This document shows, piece after piece, positions 7,289-15,501 of a DNA stretch of 23,313 bases. The DNA is from Candidatus Accumulibacter vicinus. GTDB lineage: Bacteria > Pseudomonadota > Gammaproteobacteria > Burkholderiales > Rhodocyclaceae. The DNA lies in NCBI GenBank assembly GCA_002425405.1, contig DIME01000189.1, forward strand, positions 1-23,313. The letters are read 5' to 3'. Each line of letters begins with the position of its first letter. Within the stretch, counting starts at the first letter, position 1. A program made the translations under genes and the position numbers. The notes under the pieces were generated by a model. It did not search any database. It saw nothing but the letters and a program-made list of their open reading frames with translations, and was not told where the DNA came from.

Positions 7289-8236
7289 TCATAGCTGGTA
7301 CTCGTCAGCCGGGCGCGTGCCGGCCATCGCCATGTCTACCGCCTTCCTGGTCAGGTGCGACGCAAAAAGCTCGATGAAATCGTATTCATAGCGGCGGATG
7401 TGGGTTCCCCGCCGCAAACCGATGCGCGTCGTATTCGAACCAAACAGATGCTCGGCGGGCAGCGCCTGCAAGCCGGTATCACGTGTCGGATCAAAAGCCA
7501 TGCGGGCGATGATCCCCAACCCGAGGCCGAGACTGACATAGGTCTTGATCACATCCGCATCGATCGCGGTGAGCACCACGTTGGGGGTCAGCTCGGCCAG
7601 TTCGAAAGCCTTGTTGATGCGCGAGCGCCCGGCAAAAGCCGAGTCGTAGGTGATCAAAGGCCAGCGCACCAGCGCGGCCAGTGACACCGGCTTTTCGGCA
7701 AGAATCGGATGTCCGTCGGGAGCGATCACGCAGTGTACCCACTGGTAACAGGGCAGCATCACCAGCTGTGGATACTGATCGAGCGCTTCGGTGGCAATGG
7801 CGATATCTGCCTGGCCTTTCAATGTCCACTCGGCGATCTGGGTCGGATGGCCCTGATGCAGTGACAGGCGGACCCTGGGATGCCGGTCGACAAAGCTCTT
7901 GACGACGGCCGGCAGGGCGTAGCGCGCCTGGGTATGCGTGGTGGCAATCAGCAGACTACCGGAATCGCCGTCGGCATATTCCTCGCCAACGCGCCGGATA
8001 TTTTCGGCTTCGCGCAGCATGCGTTCGGCAATTTCAAGCACGGCCCGGCCGGGTTCGGTGATGGCCGTCAGGCGCTTGCCGGCCCTTTCGAAAACGGTGA
8101 CTCCCAGTTCCTCTTCGAGCAGTCTGATCTGCTTGGAGATCCCGGGCTGTGAAGTAAACAGCGCCTCCGCAGCTCCCGAAACATTCAGACCACGACGCGC
8201 GACTTCGACGAGGTAACGGAGTTGCTGGAGTTTCAT
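7289..8236 (-). CDS. cysB: LysR-type transcriptional regulator CysB
   Basis: 315 residues, near the 324 of E. coli CysB and alike along the whole length. The winged-helix DNA-binding domain is at 1-60 (MKLQQLRYLVEVARRGLNVS, then SQPGISKQIRLLEEELG). The ligand-binding motif ATTHTQARYALP gives Thr100, Thr102 and Gln103, the same numbers as the E. coli anion/inducer contacts. ATEALDQYPQLVMLPCY, TAIDADVIKTYVSLGLG and the C-terminal EYDFIELFASHLTRKAVD also match. In enterobacteria CysB activates sulfate-assimilation genes in response to N-acetylserine under sulfur limitation. Here it is divergent from the permease and sulfite-reductase genes, consistent with control of that operon and possible autoregulation through the shared 104-bp interval. 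No strong Shine-Dalgarno is seen. Confidence 0.93.
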   Translation of the reverse strand: MKLQQLRYLVEVARRGLNVSGAAEALFTSQPGISKQIRLLEEELGVTVFERAGKRLTAITEPGRAVLEIAERMLREAENIRRVGEEYADGDSGSLLIATTHTQARYALPAVVKSFVDRHPRVRLSLHQGHPTQIAEWTLKGQADIAIATEALDQYPQLVMLPCYQWVHCVIAPDGHPILAEKPVSLAALVRWPLITYDSAFAGRSRINKAFELAELTPNVVLTAIDADVIKTYVSLGLGLGIIARMAFDPTRDTGLQALPAEHLFGSNTTRIGLRRGTHIRRYEYDFIELFASHLTRKAVDMAMAGTRPADEYQL

Positions 8237-8242
8237 GGCGAT

Positions 8243-8283
8243 TTGACATTCAATTGGTTATAACAATCTAACCGAATATTCTT
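8243..8283 (+). promoter_or_regulatory. Possible activator-dependent promoter and CysB-binding region for the cys operon
   Basis: A perfect TTGACA at 8243-8248 faces the permease gene, but the hexamer at usual spacing is poor, as expected for an activator-dependent promoter. The same stretch holds short palindromes (gttataac at 8257-8264, gaatattc at 8274-8281) in an AT-rich patch between GC-rich genes, a plausible LysR-type binding region. No exact CysB consensus can be assigned by eye. Confidence 0.3.
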
Positions 8284-8293
8284 TTTCGATCAA
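8265..8293 (-). promoter_or_regulatory. Predicted cysB promoter
   Basis: On the minus strand TTGATC (8288-8293) and TAGATT (8265-8270) are separated by exactly 17 bases, each matching four of six consensus positions, with the -10 box 28 bases upstream of the cysB ATG. It lies in the divergent interval and overlaps the region where plus-strand transcription would start, so one bound regulator could affect both directions. Confidence 0.45.
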
Positions 8294-8340
8294 ATACGGC
8301 GGCTGTTACCATGTGCGCCCTCCTTATGTTTTGGCGTGCC

Positions 8341-9117
8341 ATGGACTGGATGTACACCTTGTCGGGCTTTGTCGTCGGCGCTATCGTCGGTCTCACCGGC
8401 GTCGGCGGTGGTTCACTGATGACGCCGTTGCTGGTATTGCTGTTCGGCATTCACCCGGCGACGGCGGTCGGCACCGACCTGCTCTATGCGGCAATCACCA
8501 AGGCCGGCGGCACCGTCGTGCATGCTCGCAAGGGACACGTCGACTGGCGCATCACGCGGCTGCTGGCGAGCGGCAGCATGCCGGCAGCGCTGCTGACGAT
8601 CTGGGCCTTGTCGTTCCTGCCCAAGCAGAGCGCAGCCGTCTCGCAGATCATTTCGGTCTCGCTCGGGGTTGCCCTGCTGCTGACCGCGGCCGCGATCATC
8701 TTTCGCAACCAGCTGCAACAGCAGGCACTGGCGCAAGCCGACGATGTCGCACACACGCAATTGCGGACACCGATCACGATAGCCTTCGGCGCCCTGCTCG
8801 GGGTGCTGGTGACCATCTCCTCGGTCGGTGCCGGCGCGCTCGGCGTCGCCGTACTGTTCTACCTCTACCCCAGGCTGCCGGCGATCCGCATCATCGGCAG
8901 CGACGTTGCCCACGCGGTGCCGCTAACGCTGCTTGCCGGCCTCGGTCACTGGCTGATCGGCAGCGTCGATTGGTCACTGCTCGGCAGTCTGCTGCTCGGA
9001 TCGCTGCCCGGCATCTGGCTCGGCAGCCACGCTTCGGCGAAAGTACCGGACCGCATTCTGCGTCCGATTCTTGCCGGCATGCTGGTGCTCATCGGCAGCA
9101 AGCTGATTGCCCACTAG
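8341..9117 (+). CDS. TauE/SafE-family membrane permease (probable sulfite/sulfur anion transporter)
   Basis: About 258 residues with seven to eight hydrophobic segments, typical of TauE/SafE (DUF81) proteins. The family signature GxVGLTGVGGGSLMTPLL is near the N-terminus, followed by HPATAVGTDLLYAAITK; the second repeat holds GALLGVLVTISSVGAGALGVA and GSDVAHAVPLTLLAG, the internal duplication usual in the family. Members move sulfite, sulfoacetate or related anions across the inner membrane. Start choice is uncertain: the frame is open from ATG 8311 and 8326, but MDWMYTLSGF at 8341 looks like the natural N-terminus, and none has a clear Shine-Dalgarno. It sits between the cysB divergent region and cysI, so a link to sulfur-anion uptake or sulfite export is likely; the substrate is inferred. 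Confidence 0.85.
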   Translation: MDWMYTLSGFVVGAIVGLTGVGGGSLMTPLLVLLFGIHPATAVGTDLLYAAITKAGGTVVHARKGHVDWRITRLLASGSMPAALLTIWALSFLPKQSAAVSQIISVSLGVALLLTAAAIIFRNQLQQQALAQADDVAHTQLRTPITIAFGALLGVLVTISSVGAGALGVAVLFYLYPRLPAIRIIGSDVAHAVPLTLLAGLGHWLIGSVDWSLLGSLLLGSLPGIWLGSHASAKVPDRILRPILAGMLVLIGSKLIAH

Positions 9118-9128
9118 GCCGCAGCGCT

Positions 9129-9144
9129 GGCGCTGACTAGCGCC
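9129..9144 (+). other. Small hairpin between the permease and cysI
   Basis: A 6-bp GC stem (ggcgct / agcgcc) with a gact loop is followed by tcattt. It lies 12 bases after the permease stop and upstream of the cysI Shine-Dalgarno. It lacks a T run, so at most it is a weak attenuator or mRNA end-protecting structure. Confidence 0.3.
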
Positions 9145-9169
9145 TCATTTGACCCAAGGAACGAGCGCA

Positions 9170-10879
9170 ATGTATCGCTACGACAAGACTGACCAACAGA
9201 TCATCAACGAACGCGTCACCCAGTATCGTGACCAGATCAGCCGTCATCTGGCCGGCGAGCTCACGACCGACGAGTTGCGTCCCCTACGCCTGCAGAACGG
9301 CCTCTACATTCAGCGACACGGGCCGATGTTGCGGATCGCCATCCCCTACGGCATGCTCGCCGCCGCACAACTGCGCAAACTGGCCGAAATCTCGCGCCGC
9401 TACGACCGCGCTGTCGGGCACTTCACAACGCGCCAGAACATGCAGCTCAACTGGCCGCAGTTCGAGGAAACCCCGGCAATCCTCGCTGAACTGGCGAGCG
9501 TGCAAATGCACGCCGTACAAACCTCGGGCAATTGTGTGCGCAACATCACCAGCGACCATTTCGCCGGGATCGCCCCCGACGAACTGACCGACCCGCGCCC
9601 CTACTGCGAACTGTTGCGACAATGGTCGACCTTCCACCCGGAATTCGCTTTTCTGCCACGCAAGTTCAAGATTGCGGTCAATGCCGCGGCCGTAGATCGG
9701 GCCGTGATTCGTGCGCACGACATCGGTCTCGACCTCGTCCTCGATGACGACGGCGAAATCGGTTTCCGGGTATTTGTCGGCGGTGGCCTCGGCCGCACGC
9801 CGATCCTCGGCAAAGTGGTTCGCGAATTCCTGCCGCGCCGGCATCTGCTCTCGTACCTGGACGCCATCCTGCGCCTGTATAACCGCTATGGTCGTCGCGA
9901 CAACATGTACAAAGCGCGCATCAAGATTCTCGTGCAGGCGCTCGGCATCGAGGAATTCAGCCGTCAGGTCGAAGCCGAGTGGTCGCAGCTCAAGGATGGT
10001 CCGACGACCGTGCCAGACGCCGAGTTCGCGCGCCTTGCCGGGCATTTCAACCCACCAGCCTGGGAAACGTTGCCGGCAGAAGACCCGCTGCACGCCGCCC
10101 GGATCAGGACAGACCGGGCCTTTGCCCACTGGGTCAGGCGCTGTGTGCATGCCCACAAGACGCCAGGCTATGCCGCCGTCACCCTTTCGCTGAAAGCGCC
10201 TGGGGTCGCTCCTGGTGACATCAGCGACGCGCAGATGCGGGCCGTTGCCGATCTTGCAGAACGTTTCAGTTTCGGCGAAGTACGCGTCAGCCATGAACAG
10301 AACCTGGTCCTTGCCGACGTCCGCCAGCGCGATCTCCACGAACTCTGGCAGATCGCCCGCAGCCATCGCCTGACGACCGCCAACATCGGCCTCCTGACCG
10401 ACATGATCTGCTGCCCCGGCGGCGACCTCTGCGCGCTCGCCAACGCGCGCTCGACCCCGATTGCCGAGGCGGTCCACCAGAAATTCGACGACCTCGACTA
10501 CCTCCACGACATCGGCGACATCTCGCTGAACATTTCGGGTTGCATGAATTCCTGCGGCCACCACCATGTCGCCAATATCGGCATCCTCGGCGTCGACAAG
10601 AACGACGAGGAATGGTACCAGATCACGATTGGCGGCCAGCAAGGCAATGCTGCGGCGATCGGCAAGGTCATCGGCCCCTCGTTCTACGCCCAGGAGGTCC
10701 CCTCGGTCATCGAGGCGCTGATCGCCGTTTATCTGGAAAACCGGACCGACAGCGAGCGTTTCATCGACACCTTGCAGCGCATCGGCATCGATCCGTTCAA
10801 GGCCCGCGCTTACGCCGGTCGAGATCGGCGCAGAACCGCCAAGGTCGATAGCCGGGAAAAGGAGGTCGTCAATGCCTAG
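9170..10879 (+). CDS. cysI: Assimilatory sulfite reductase, siroheme/[4Fe-4S] hemoprotein
   Basis: 569 residues. ATG 9170 is chosen because AAGGA lies nine bases upstream; the TTG at 9149 in frame is unlikely. The protein has the two-fold nitrite/sulfite reductase repeat: RLQNGLYIQRHGPMLRIAIP and HFTTRQNMQLNW in the first ferredoxin-like domain, TSGNCVRNI in the catalytic domain, and FRVFVGGGLGRTPILG. The metal motif is complete: Cys415 and Cys421 in CCPGGDLC, Cys458 and Cys462 in GCMNSCGHHH, the CX5C...CX3C ligands of the coupled siroheme-[4Fe-4S] centre. It reduces sulfite to sulfide with six electrons in the cytoplasm. No flavoprotein partner (cysJ) is in the window; DUF934 overlaps its 3' end instead. 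A nitrite reductase role is possible but the cys operon argues for sulfite. Confidence 0.92.
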   Translation: MYRYDKTDQQIINERVTQYRDQISRHLAGELTTDELRPLRLQNGLYIQRHGPMLRIAIPYGMLAAAQLRKLAEISRRYDRAVGHFTTRQNMQLNWPQFEETPAILAELASVQMHAVQTSGNCVRNITSDHFAGIAPDELTDPRPYCELLRQWSTFHPEFAFLPRKFKIAVNAAAVDRAVIRAHDIGLDLVLDDDGEIGFRVFVGGGLGRTPILGKVVREFLPRRHLLSYLDAILRLYNRYGRRDNMYKARIKILVQALGIEEFSRQVEAEWSQLKDGPTTVPDAEFARLAGHFNPPAWETLPAEDPLHAARIRTDRAFAHWVRRCVHAHKTPGYAAVTLSLKAPGVAPGDISDAQMRAVADLAERFSFGEVRVSHEQNLVLADVRQRDLHELWQIARSHRLTTANIGLLTDMICCPGGDLCALANARSTPIAEAVHQKFDDLDYLHDIGDISLNISGCMNSCGHHHVANIGILGVDKNDEEWYQITIGGQQGNAAAIGKVIGPSFYAQEVPSVIEALIAVYLENRTDSERFIDTLQRIGIDPFKARAYAGRDRRRTAKVDSREKEVVNA

Positions 10880-11393
10880 GATCATCAAGAACAGACAAAT
10901 CGTCGAGGACGACTGGCAGGTGCTCGCCCTCGCCGCAGGTGAAACGCCGGATACGGTGCCGCTGCCCGCTGCACCGGTGCTGCTGCCGCTGTCGGTCTGG
11001 CAGGCCCGCCGCGACGAAATCATTGCCCGCGCCGCGCCCCTTGGCGTCTGGCTCGACAGCCACGAAGGTCCGGAAGCGCTGGCCGGCGACATCGACCGTT
11101 TCACGGTGATCGGCGTCAATTTTCCGAAGTTCACCGATGGGCGCAGCTACTCCAGCGCCCGCCTGCTGCGCGAACGCTATGGCTACGGCGGTGAGATCCG
11201 CGCCCTCGGCGACGTCCTTCAGGACCAGCTCTTCTACATGCAACGCTGCGGCATCGACGCCTACGCGCTGCGGGCCGACAAGGACATGGAGAAGGCGCTG
11301 GCCGGCTTGTCGGTTTTCAGCGAGGCCTATCAGGCGGCGGTCGACCAACCGCAGCCACTGTTCCAAAGACGCCCAGTACAGGAACCGACATGA
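10872..11393 (+). CDS. DUF934 protein, predicted sulfite-reduction accessory protein
   Basis: 173 residues; starts inside the last codons of cysI (8-nt overlap) with a strong GGAGGT five bases upstream, and its stop overlaps the cysH start by four bases. The family core is clear: VIGVNFPKFTDGRSYSSARL, GEIRALGDVLQDQLFYMQRC and GIDAYALR at about residues 75-135. Many proteobacteria lacking cysJ carry DUF934 beside cysI, and COG descriptions call it an oxidoreductase probably involved in sulfite reduction; a biochemical role is not established to my knowledge. No Cys motif or nucleotide-binding loop is evident, so a structural or electron-delivery helper role remains open. Confidence 0.88.
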   Translation: MPRIIKNRQIVEDDWQVLALAAGETPDTVPLPAAPVLLPLSVWQARRDEIIARAAPLGVWLDSHEGPEALAGDIDRFTVIGVNFPKFTDGRSYSSARLLRERYGYGGEIRALGDVLQDQLFYMQRCGIDAYALRADKDMEKALAGLSVFSEAYQAAVDQPQPLFQRRPVQEPT

Positions 11394-12136
11394 ACAACCG
11401 GCTCAACCTCGACGACCCGGTGCTCCTCGACGCGCTGGCTGCCCGCGTCGATGCAGCCAGCGCGCTGCTGCACGAGATCGCCGACGACTTTTCGCCGGCT
11501 GCTTTCGCCAGCAGTCTCGGTGCCGAAGACATGGTGCTGACCGATCTGATCGTCCGCGAAGTCCCCGAGATCGAGATCTTCTCGCTCGATACCGGCCGCC
11601 TGCCGGTGGAAACCTACGATCTGATCGCTCAGGTCAGAAAGCACTATGGCCTGGCGCTTCACCTCTACTATCCGCGCCATGATCTCGTCGAGGCCTACAC
11701 TTACGCGAACGGGATCAACGCCTTCTACGAGTCGGTCGAACTGCGCAAGGGTTGCTGTCTGGTGCGCAAGGTCGAGCCGCTGCAGCGCGCGCTGACTGGC
11801 CGGAAAGCCTGGATCACCGGCCTGCGCGCGCAGCAGGCGCCAACCCGTGATGGCTTGCCGATCCGCAGTGTCGACACCGCCAACGGTGGCCTGACCAAGT
11901 TCAACCCGCTCGTCGACTGGAGTGAACGCGAGGTATGGGCTTACCTCAAGCTCAACGAGGTCCCCTATAATGTCCTGCACGACCGTTTCTACCCGAGCAT
12001 TGGCTGTGCGCCTTGTACACGGCCGATCACGCCTGGAGAGGATATCCGCGCCGGCCGCTGGTGGTGGGAAAACCCGGAATCCAGGGAATGTGGCCTACAC
12101 GTCAAGCGCACCCAGCTTCCCGAAAGGCAATCATGA
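11390..12136 (+). CDS. cysH: Assimilatory APS reductase, iron-sulfur type
   Basis: 248 residues. The PAPS-reductase fold is shown by FASSLGAEDMVLTDL (modified PP loop, about 39-53), IFSLDTGRLPVETYD (64-77) and TKFNPLVDWSEREVWAY (169-185). Unlike E. coli CysH it keeps the iron-sulfur cysteines: Cys122-Cys123 in KGCCLVRK and Cys206/Cys209 in GCAPC, with catalytic Cys234 in ECGLH. In this family the CC...CxxC set marks [4Fe-4S] enzymes that reduce adenosine 5'-phosphosulfate directly to sulfite with thioredoxin or glutathione. The absence of an APS kinase gene or domain nearby fits. The stop overlaps the cysD start by four bases (ATGA). Confidence 0.93.
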   Translation: MNNRLNLDDPVLLDALAARVDAASALLHEIADDFSPAAFASSLGAEDMVLTDLIVREVPEIEIFSLDTGRLPVETYDLIAQVRKHYGLALHLYYPRHDLVEAYTYANGINAFYESVELRKGCCLVRKVEPLQRALTGRKAWITGLRAQQAPTRDGLPIRSVDTANGGLTKFNPLVDWSEREVWAYLKLNEVPYNVLHDRFYPSIGCAPCTRPITPGEDIRAGRWWWENPESRECGLHVKRTQLPERQS

Positions 12137-13062
12137 GCACAGCAACGCTCTCGCAACTCACTCAGGTCAAGCTATCTCATCTCGACTGGCTGGAATCCGA
12201 GGCCATTCACATCATGCGCGAGGTTGCCGGCCAGTGCAGCAATCCAGTACTGCTCTTCTCCGGCGGCAAGGACTCGATCTGCATGCTGCGTATCGCTGAA
12301 AAGGCTTTCCGCCCGGGCCGCTTTCCGTTTCCGCTGCTACACATCGACACCGGCCACAACTACCGGGAGGTCACCGACTTTCGCGACTGGCGCGCGCGCG
12401 AACTCGGCGAGCGGCTGATCGTCCGCTCGGTCGAGGACTCAATGGCACGTGGCACGGTTGTCCTCAAGTCACCCGATGAACCGCGCAACAAGCATCAGTC
12501 GGTGACGCTGCTTGAAGCGATCGAGGAATTCGGCTTCGACGCCTGTATCGGTGGAGCGCGTCGCGACGAGGAAAAGGCCCGTGCCAAGGAGCGCATCTTT
12601 TCGTTCCGGGACGAATTTGGTCAGTGGGATCCCAAGAACCAGCGACCCGAACTCTGGGATCTCTACAACGCACGCAGCTTCAAGGGCGAGAACATGCGCG
12701 TCTTCCCGATCTCGAACTGGACCGAGCTCGACGTCTGGCAGTACATCGAACGCGAACAGCTCGCGCTGCCGTCGATCTACTTTGCGCATTGCCGGCCGCT
12801 GGTGCGCCGCGGCGGTGGCCTGCTGCCGGTCACCGAAGTGACGCCGGCGAGACCCGGCGAAACGATCGAAAACCTGATGGTGCGCTTTCGCACCGTCGGC
12901 GACATCACCTGCACCGCGCCAGTGGAATCCGACGCCGACAGCGTCGCCAGGATCATTGCCGAAACGGCCATCACGACGATCACCGAGCGCGGCGCGACCC
13001 GCCTCGACGACCAGACCTCGGATGCTTCCATGGAACAACGCAAAAAGGAAGGATATTTCTGA
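12133..13062 (+). CDS. cysD: Sulfate adenylyltransferase subunit 2
   Basis: 309 residues from ATG 12133, which overlaps the cysH stop and has GAAAGG upstream; a longer open frame to 12013 runs through cysH and is rejected. The ATP-pyrophosphatase PP loop SGGKDS is at 43-48, followed by HIDTGHNYREVTDFRDW and CIGGARRDEEKARAKERIFS, hallmarks of CysD. The C-terminus ends in the family-typical MEQRKKEGYF. With CysN it forms APS from ATP and sulfate in the cytoplasm, driven by GTP hydrolysis. Its TGA shares one base with the cysN ATG. Confidence 0.95.
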   Translation: MSTATLSQLTQVKLSHLDWLESEAIHIMREVAGQCSNPVLLFSGGKDSICMLRIAEKAFRPGRFPFPLLHIDTGHNYREVTDFRDWRARELGERLIVRSVEDSMARGTVVLKSPDEPRNKHQSVTLLEAIEEFGFDACIGGARRDEEKARAKERIFSFRDEFGQWDPKNQRPELWDLYNARSFKGENMRVFPISNWTELDVWQYIEREQLALPSIYFAHCRPLVRRGGGLLPVTEVTPARPGETIENLMVRFRTVGDITCTAPVESDADSVARIIAETAITTITERGATRLDDQTSDASMEQRKKEGYF

Positions 13063-14351
13063 TGTCTGCGATGGAAAGACTGCCCACCGCCGCCGTTCCC
13101 GACAACGGCCTGCTGCGCTTTCTGACCTGCGGCAGCGTTGACGACGGCAAGAGTACGCTGATCGGCCGCCTGCTGTTCGACAGCAAGACCATTCTCGCCG
13201 ATACCCTGCATGCCATCCAGCGGACTTCGGCAAAACGCGGCCTCGATGTCGTCGACCTGTCGCTGCTGACTGACGGCCTGCAGGCCGAGCGCGAACAGGG
13301 AATCACCATCGACGTGGCCTATCGCTACTTCACCACCGGTACGCGCAAGTACATCATCGCCGACGCCCCCGGCCACGAGCAATACACGCGCAACATGGTC
13401 ACCGCTGCATCGACTGCCGACCTGGCCATCATCCTCATCGACGCCCGCAAGGGGGTGTTGACGCAAACCCGCCGCCACTCCTATCTGGCACATCTGCTCG
13501 GCATTCCGCATATCGTCGTGGCGGTCAACAAAATGGATCTCGTCGACTACTCACCCGCAACCTTCGCGCAGATCCGCAGCGACTATCAGGGATTTGCTGC
13601 GGGGCTGGGTCTGACCGACGTACGCTTCATCCCGATGTCGGCGCTGCAGGGCGACATGATCGTCGAGCGCGGCGAGCGCCTCGACTGGTACGACGGTCCG
13701 ACGCTGCTCGAGATTCTCGAGAGTGCGCTGGCCATCCACAGCGCCCACGCCGAAAAATTCCGCTTTCCGGTGCAGTACGTCTGCCGCCCACAGGATTCCG
13801 CCAACCCGGAACTGCACGATTATCGTGGCTTCATGGGCCGTGTCGAATCGGGCGAACTGGTCGTTGGTGATGTGGTTACGGTGCTGCCTTCCGGGCGGGA
13901 AACGCGCGTCAAGGACATCCAGGTGCTCGGCGAATCGCTTGACCGGGCCGTGGCCGAACAGTCGGTGACGATTCTGCTCGAAGACGAGATCGACATCTCG
14001 CGTGGCGACATGATCGTCAAGAGCGGTGAATTGCCGAAGGTCGCCAAGCAGATCGACGCGATGCTCTGCTGGCTGTCGGAGTCGCCGCTTGATCCACGCC
14101 GCAAGTACCTGCTCCGCCACACCACCCGCGACAGCAAAGCCATCCTCGCCGGCATCGTCTTCCGCGTGGACATCAACAGCATGCAGCACGAGACGGCCGA
14201 GCGACTGGAGATGAACGACATCGCGCGCGTCAGCTTCAGGCTGGCACAACCGATCTTCGCCGACCCCTATGCGGAAAGCCGTGGGACCGGCGCTTTCATC
14301 GTCATCGACGAGTCATCGAACAATACCGTCGGCGCCGGCATGATCGTCTGA
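13062..14351 (+). CDS. cysN: Sulfate adenylyltransferase subunit 1 (GTPase), no APS kinase domain
   Basis: 429 residues from ATG 13062, with GGAAGGA eight bases upstream and a one-base overlap with cysD. EF-Tu-like GTPase motifs are complete: GSVDDGKST (24-32), DAPGHEQY (101-108), NKMD (156-159), with switch I EREQGITIDVAYRYF. Beta-barrel domains follow (FRFPVQYVCRP, GFMGRVESGELVVGD). It couples GTP hydrolysis to APS formation by CysD. It ends soon after the third domain, so it is the short CysN form and not the CysNC fusion; together with the iron-sulfur CysH this indicates an APS route without PAPS. Confidence 0.95.
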   Translation: MSAMERLPTAAVPDNGLLRFLTCGSVDDGKSTLIGRLLFDSKTILADTLHAIQRTSAKRGLDVVDLSLLTDGLQAEREQGITIDVAYRYFTTGTRKYIIADAPGHEQYTRNMVTAASTADLAIILIDARKGVLTQTRRHSYLAHLLGIPHIVVAVNKMDLVDYSPATFAQIRSDYQGFAAGLGLTDVRFIPMSALQGDMIVERGERLDWYDGPTLLEILESALAIHSAHAEKFRFPVQYVCRPQDSANPELHDYRGFMGRVESGELVVGDVVTVLPSGRETRVKDIQVLGESLDRAVAEQSVTILLEDEIDISRGDMIVKSGELPKVAKQIDAMLCWLSESPLDPRRKYLLRHTTRDSKAILAGIVFRVDINSMQHETAERLEMNDIARVSFRLAQPIFADPYAESRGTGAFIVIDESSNNTVGAGMIV

Positions 14352-14366
14352 CCATCCGTACCGACC

Positions 14367-15434
14367 ATGGACATTCACGGCAAACCCATCGCGGAACGCA
14401 TCGACTGGCTGTTCGGCCTTGCCGACCGCCACAGCACGATTTTTCGCAGCCCGGAAGCCTGGCTGGCCCGGGAACGTTATCTGGCCGAGCACCCAACCGC
14501 GATCGCCGTCCTCAAGTGCATGGACGGCCGCATCAACATTCCCGTCGCCACCAACACTCCGGTGGGAATCCTGATGCCCTTCCGCAACCTCGGTGGCATT
14601 TTTGACCTTGGCTGGCCACATCTTGGGGAGGTCCTTGCACACCACGTACAACGCGTCGTCGGTGCCGGCCGGCATGTCGTGGTCCTGGTCACCTACCACT
14701 ACTCGCAAGGCGACCCCAAGCGCGGCTGCGCCGGTTTCCAGTACGACACGGCAGCGGCGATCGCACACACCTACGAAATTCGCCACCAGGTCGAACACAT
14801 TTTCGGAAGCGACCACGGCACCGTCTATCCGCTGGTTTGTGGTTTCGAAACCGACGAGGATGCGCTGGTCATCCACGGCACCGCCGGCGACAAACTCGAC
14901 CTGGCAACCTTGACTTCAAGTGACCGGGCAACCCTCGAACTGCGCTTCGCCGCCCTGCTGCCGGACATGCCGGCGCGCATGCGCGCCGACCTGCTGCCAC
15001 TGCTGTATGGCAACCTGGCCCATATCGAAGACGTACGCGCGCAGATTCGCCGTAACGAACGTCTGCTCGACATCGAACACCGCGAGTGGATGATCTGTCT
15101 CGGCCGAGGCTTCGACTTCCTGCACACGCCCAACATCGCCCTGATCATCGGCCCTTACAGCCCGAATCTGGATGTCCCGATCCGCCGCGCGGCCGGCATC
15201 ATTGAAGCCAATATGCAGGCCGGTCGCATCCCGGACGACGGTTTTCTGCTGCTGGCCTCGGTGCCCTACGATGAAATCGGAGTGGACCGCGCACGCGCCG
15301 AACTCAAGTCGCGATTCCTCTCGACTTTCGCCGCCGATGTCATTCGTGCCGAGTTTCCCCATCTCAGCGAGCAGATGACCATCCGCACCGCCGTCCTCGA
15401 CTGGCGCTCACGAACCCTGGAAACGATCGCGTAA
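14367..15434 (+). CDS. Putative beta-type (CsoSCA-like) carbonic anhydrase homologue
   Basis: 355 residues, starting 15 bases after the cysN stop. The beta-carbonic anhydrase style dyad is CMDGR (Cys51, Asp53, Arg55), and further candidate zinc ligands are His111 and Cys121 in YHYSQGDPKRGCAGF. The 10-residue His-Cys spacing is wider than the H-x2-C of ordinary beta enzymes and close to the 11-residue spacing I recall for the carboxysomal enzyme CsoSCA. The remaining ~230 residues (GFETDEDALVIHGTAGDKLD, RRNERLLDIEHREWMICLGRGFDFLH) are unlike standard carbonic anhydrases. No carboxysome shell genes are present. Position suggests co-transcription with the sulfate-assimilation genes, perhaps under CysB. 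Activity and reason for linkage are unknown; a different zinc hydrolase or sensor role is possible. Confidence 0.65.
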   Translation: MDIHGKPIAERIDWLFGLADRHSTIFRSPEAWLARERYLAEHPTAIAVLKCMDGRINIPVATNTPVGILMPFRNLGGIFDLGWPHLGEVLAHHVQRVVGAGRHVVVLVTYHYSQGDPKRGCAGFQYDTAAAIAHTYEIRHQVEHIFGSDHGTVYPLVCGFETDEDALVIHGTAGDKLDLATLTSSDRATLELRFAALLPDMPARMRADLLPLLYGNLAHIEDVRAQIRRNERLLDIEHREWMICLGRGFDFLHTPNIALIIGPYSPNLDVPIRRAAGIIEANMQAGRIPDDGFLLLASVPYDEIGVDRARAELKSRFLSTFAADVIRAEFPHLSEQMTIRTAVLDWRSRTLETIA

Positions 15435-15501
15435 GGGAGGTTCAAGGCGCCAGGAAAACCCCATCCTCTTCCGCCGACTCCCTTCTGCCTTGACCCTCAT
15501 C

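Noticed and set aside
8313..9140. 275-residue plus-strand frame overlapping the permease
   Set aside because: Arg/His-rich out-of-frame shadow; the TauE/SafE frame has membrane segments and family motifs.
9284..11134. 616-residue minus-strand open frame
   Set aside because: Antisense to cysI and DUF934; long only because of high GC content.
12624..13061. N-terminal extension of CysN, or a fused extra domain
   Set aside because: The upstream part is an out-of-frame reading of cysD; ATG 13062 has a Shine-Dalgarno and matches the family start.
14367..15434. Carboxysome locus
   Set aside because: Only a carbonic anhydrase-like protein is present; no shell protein or RuBisCO genes in the window.
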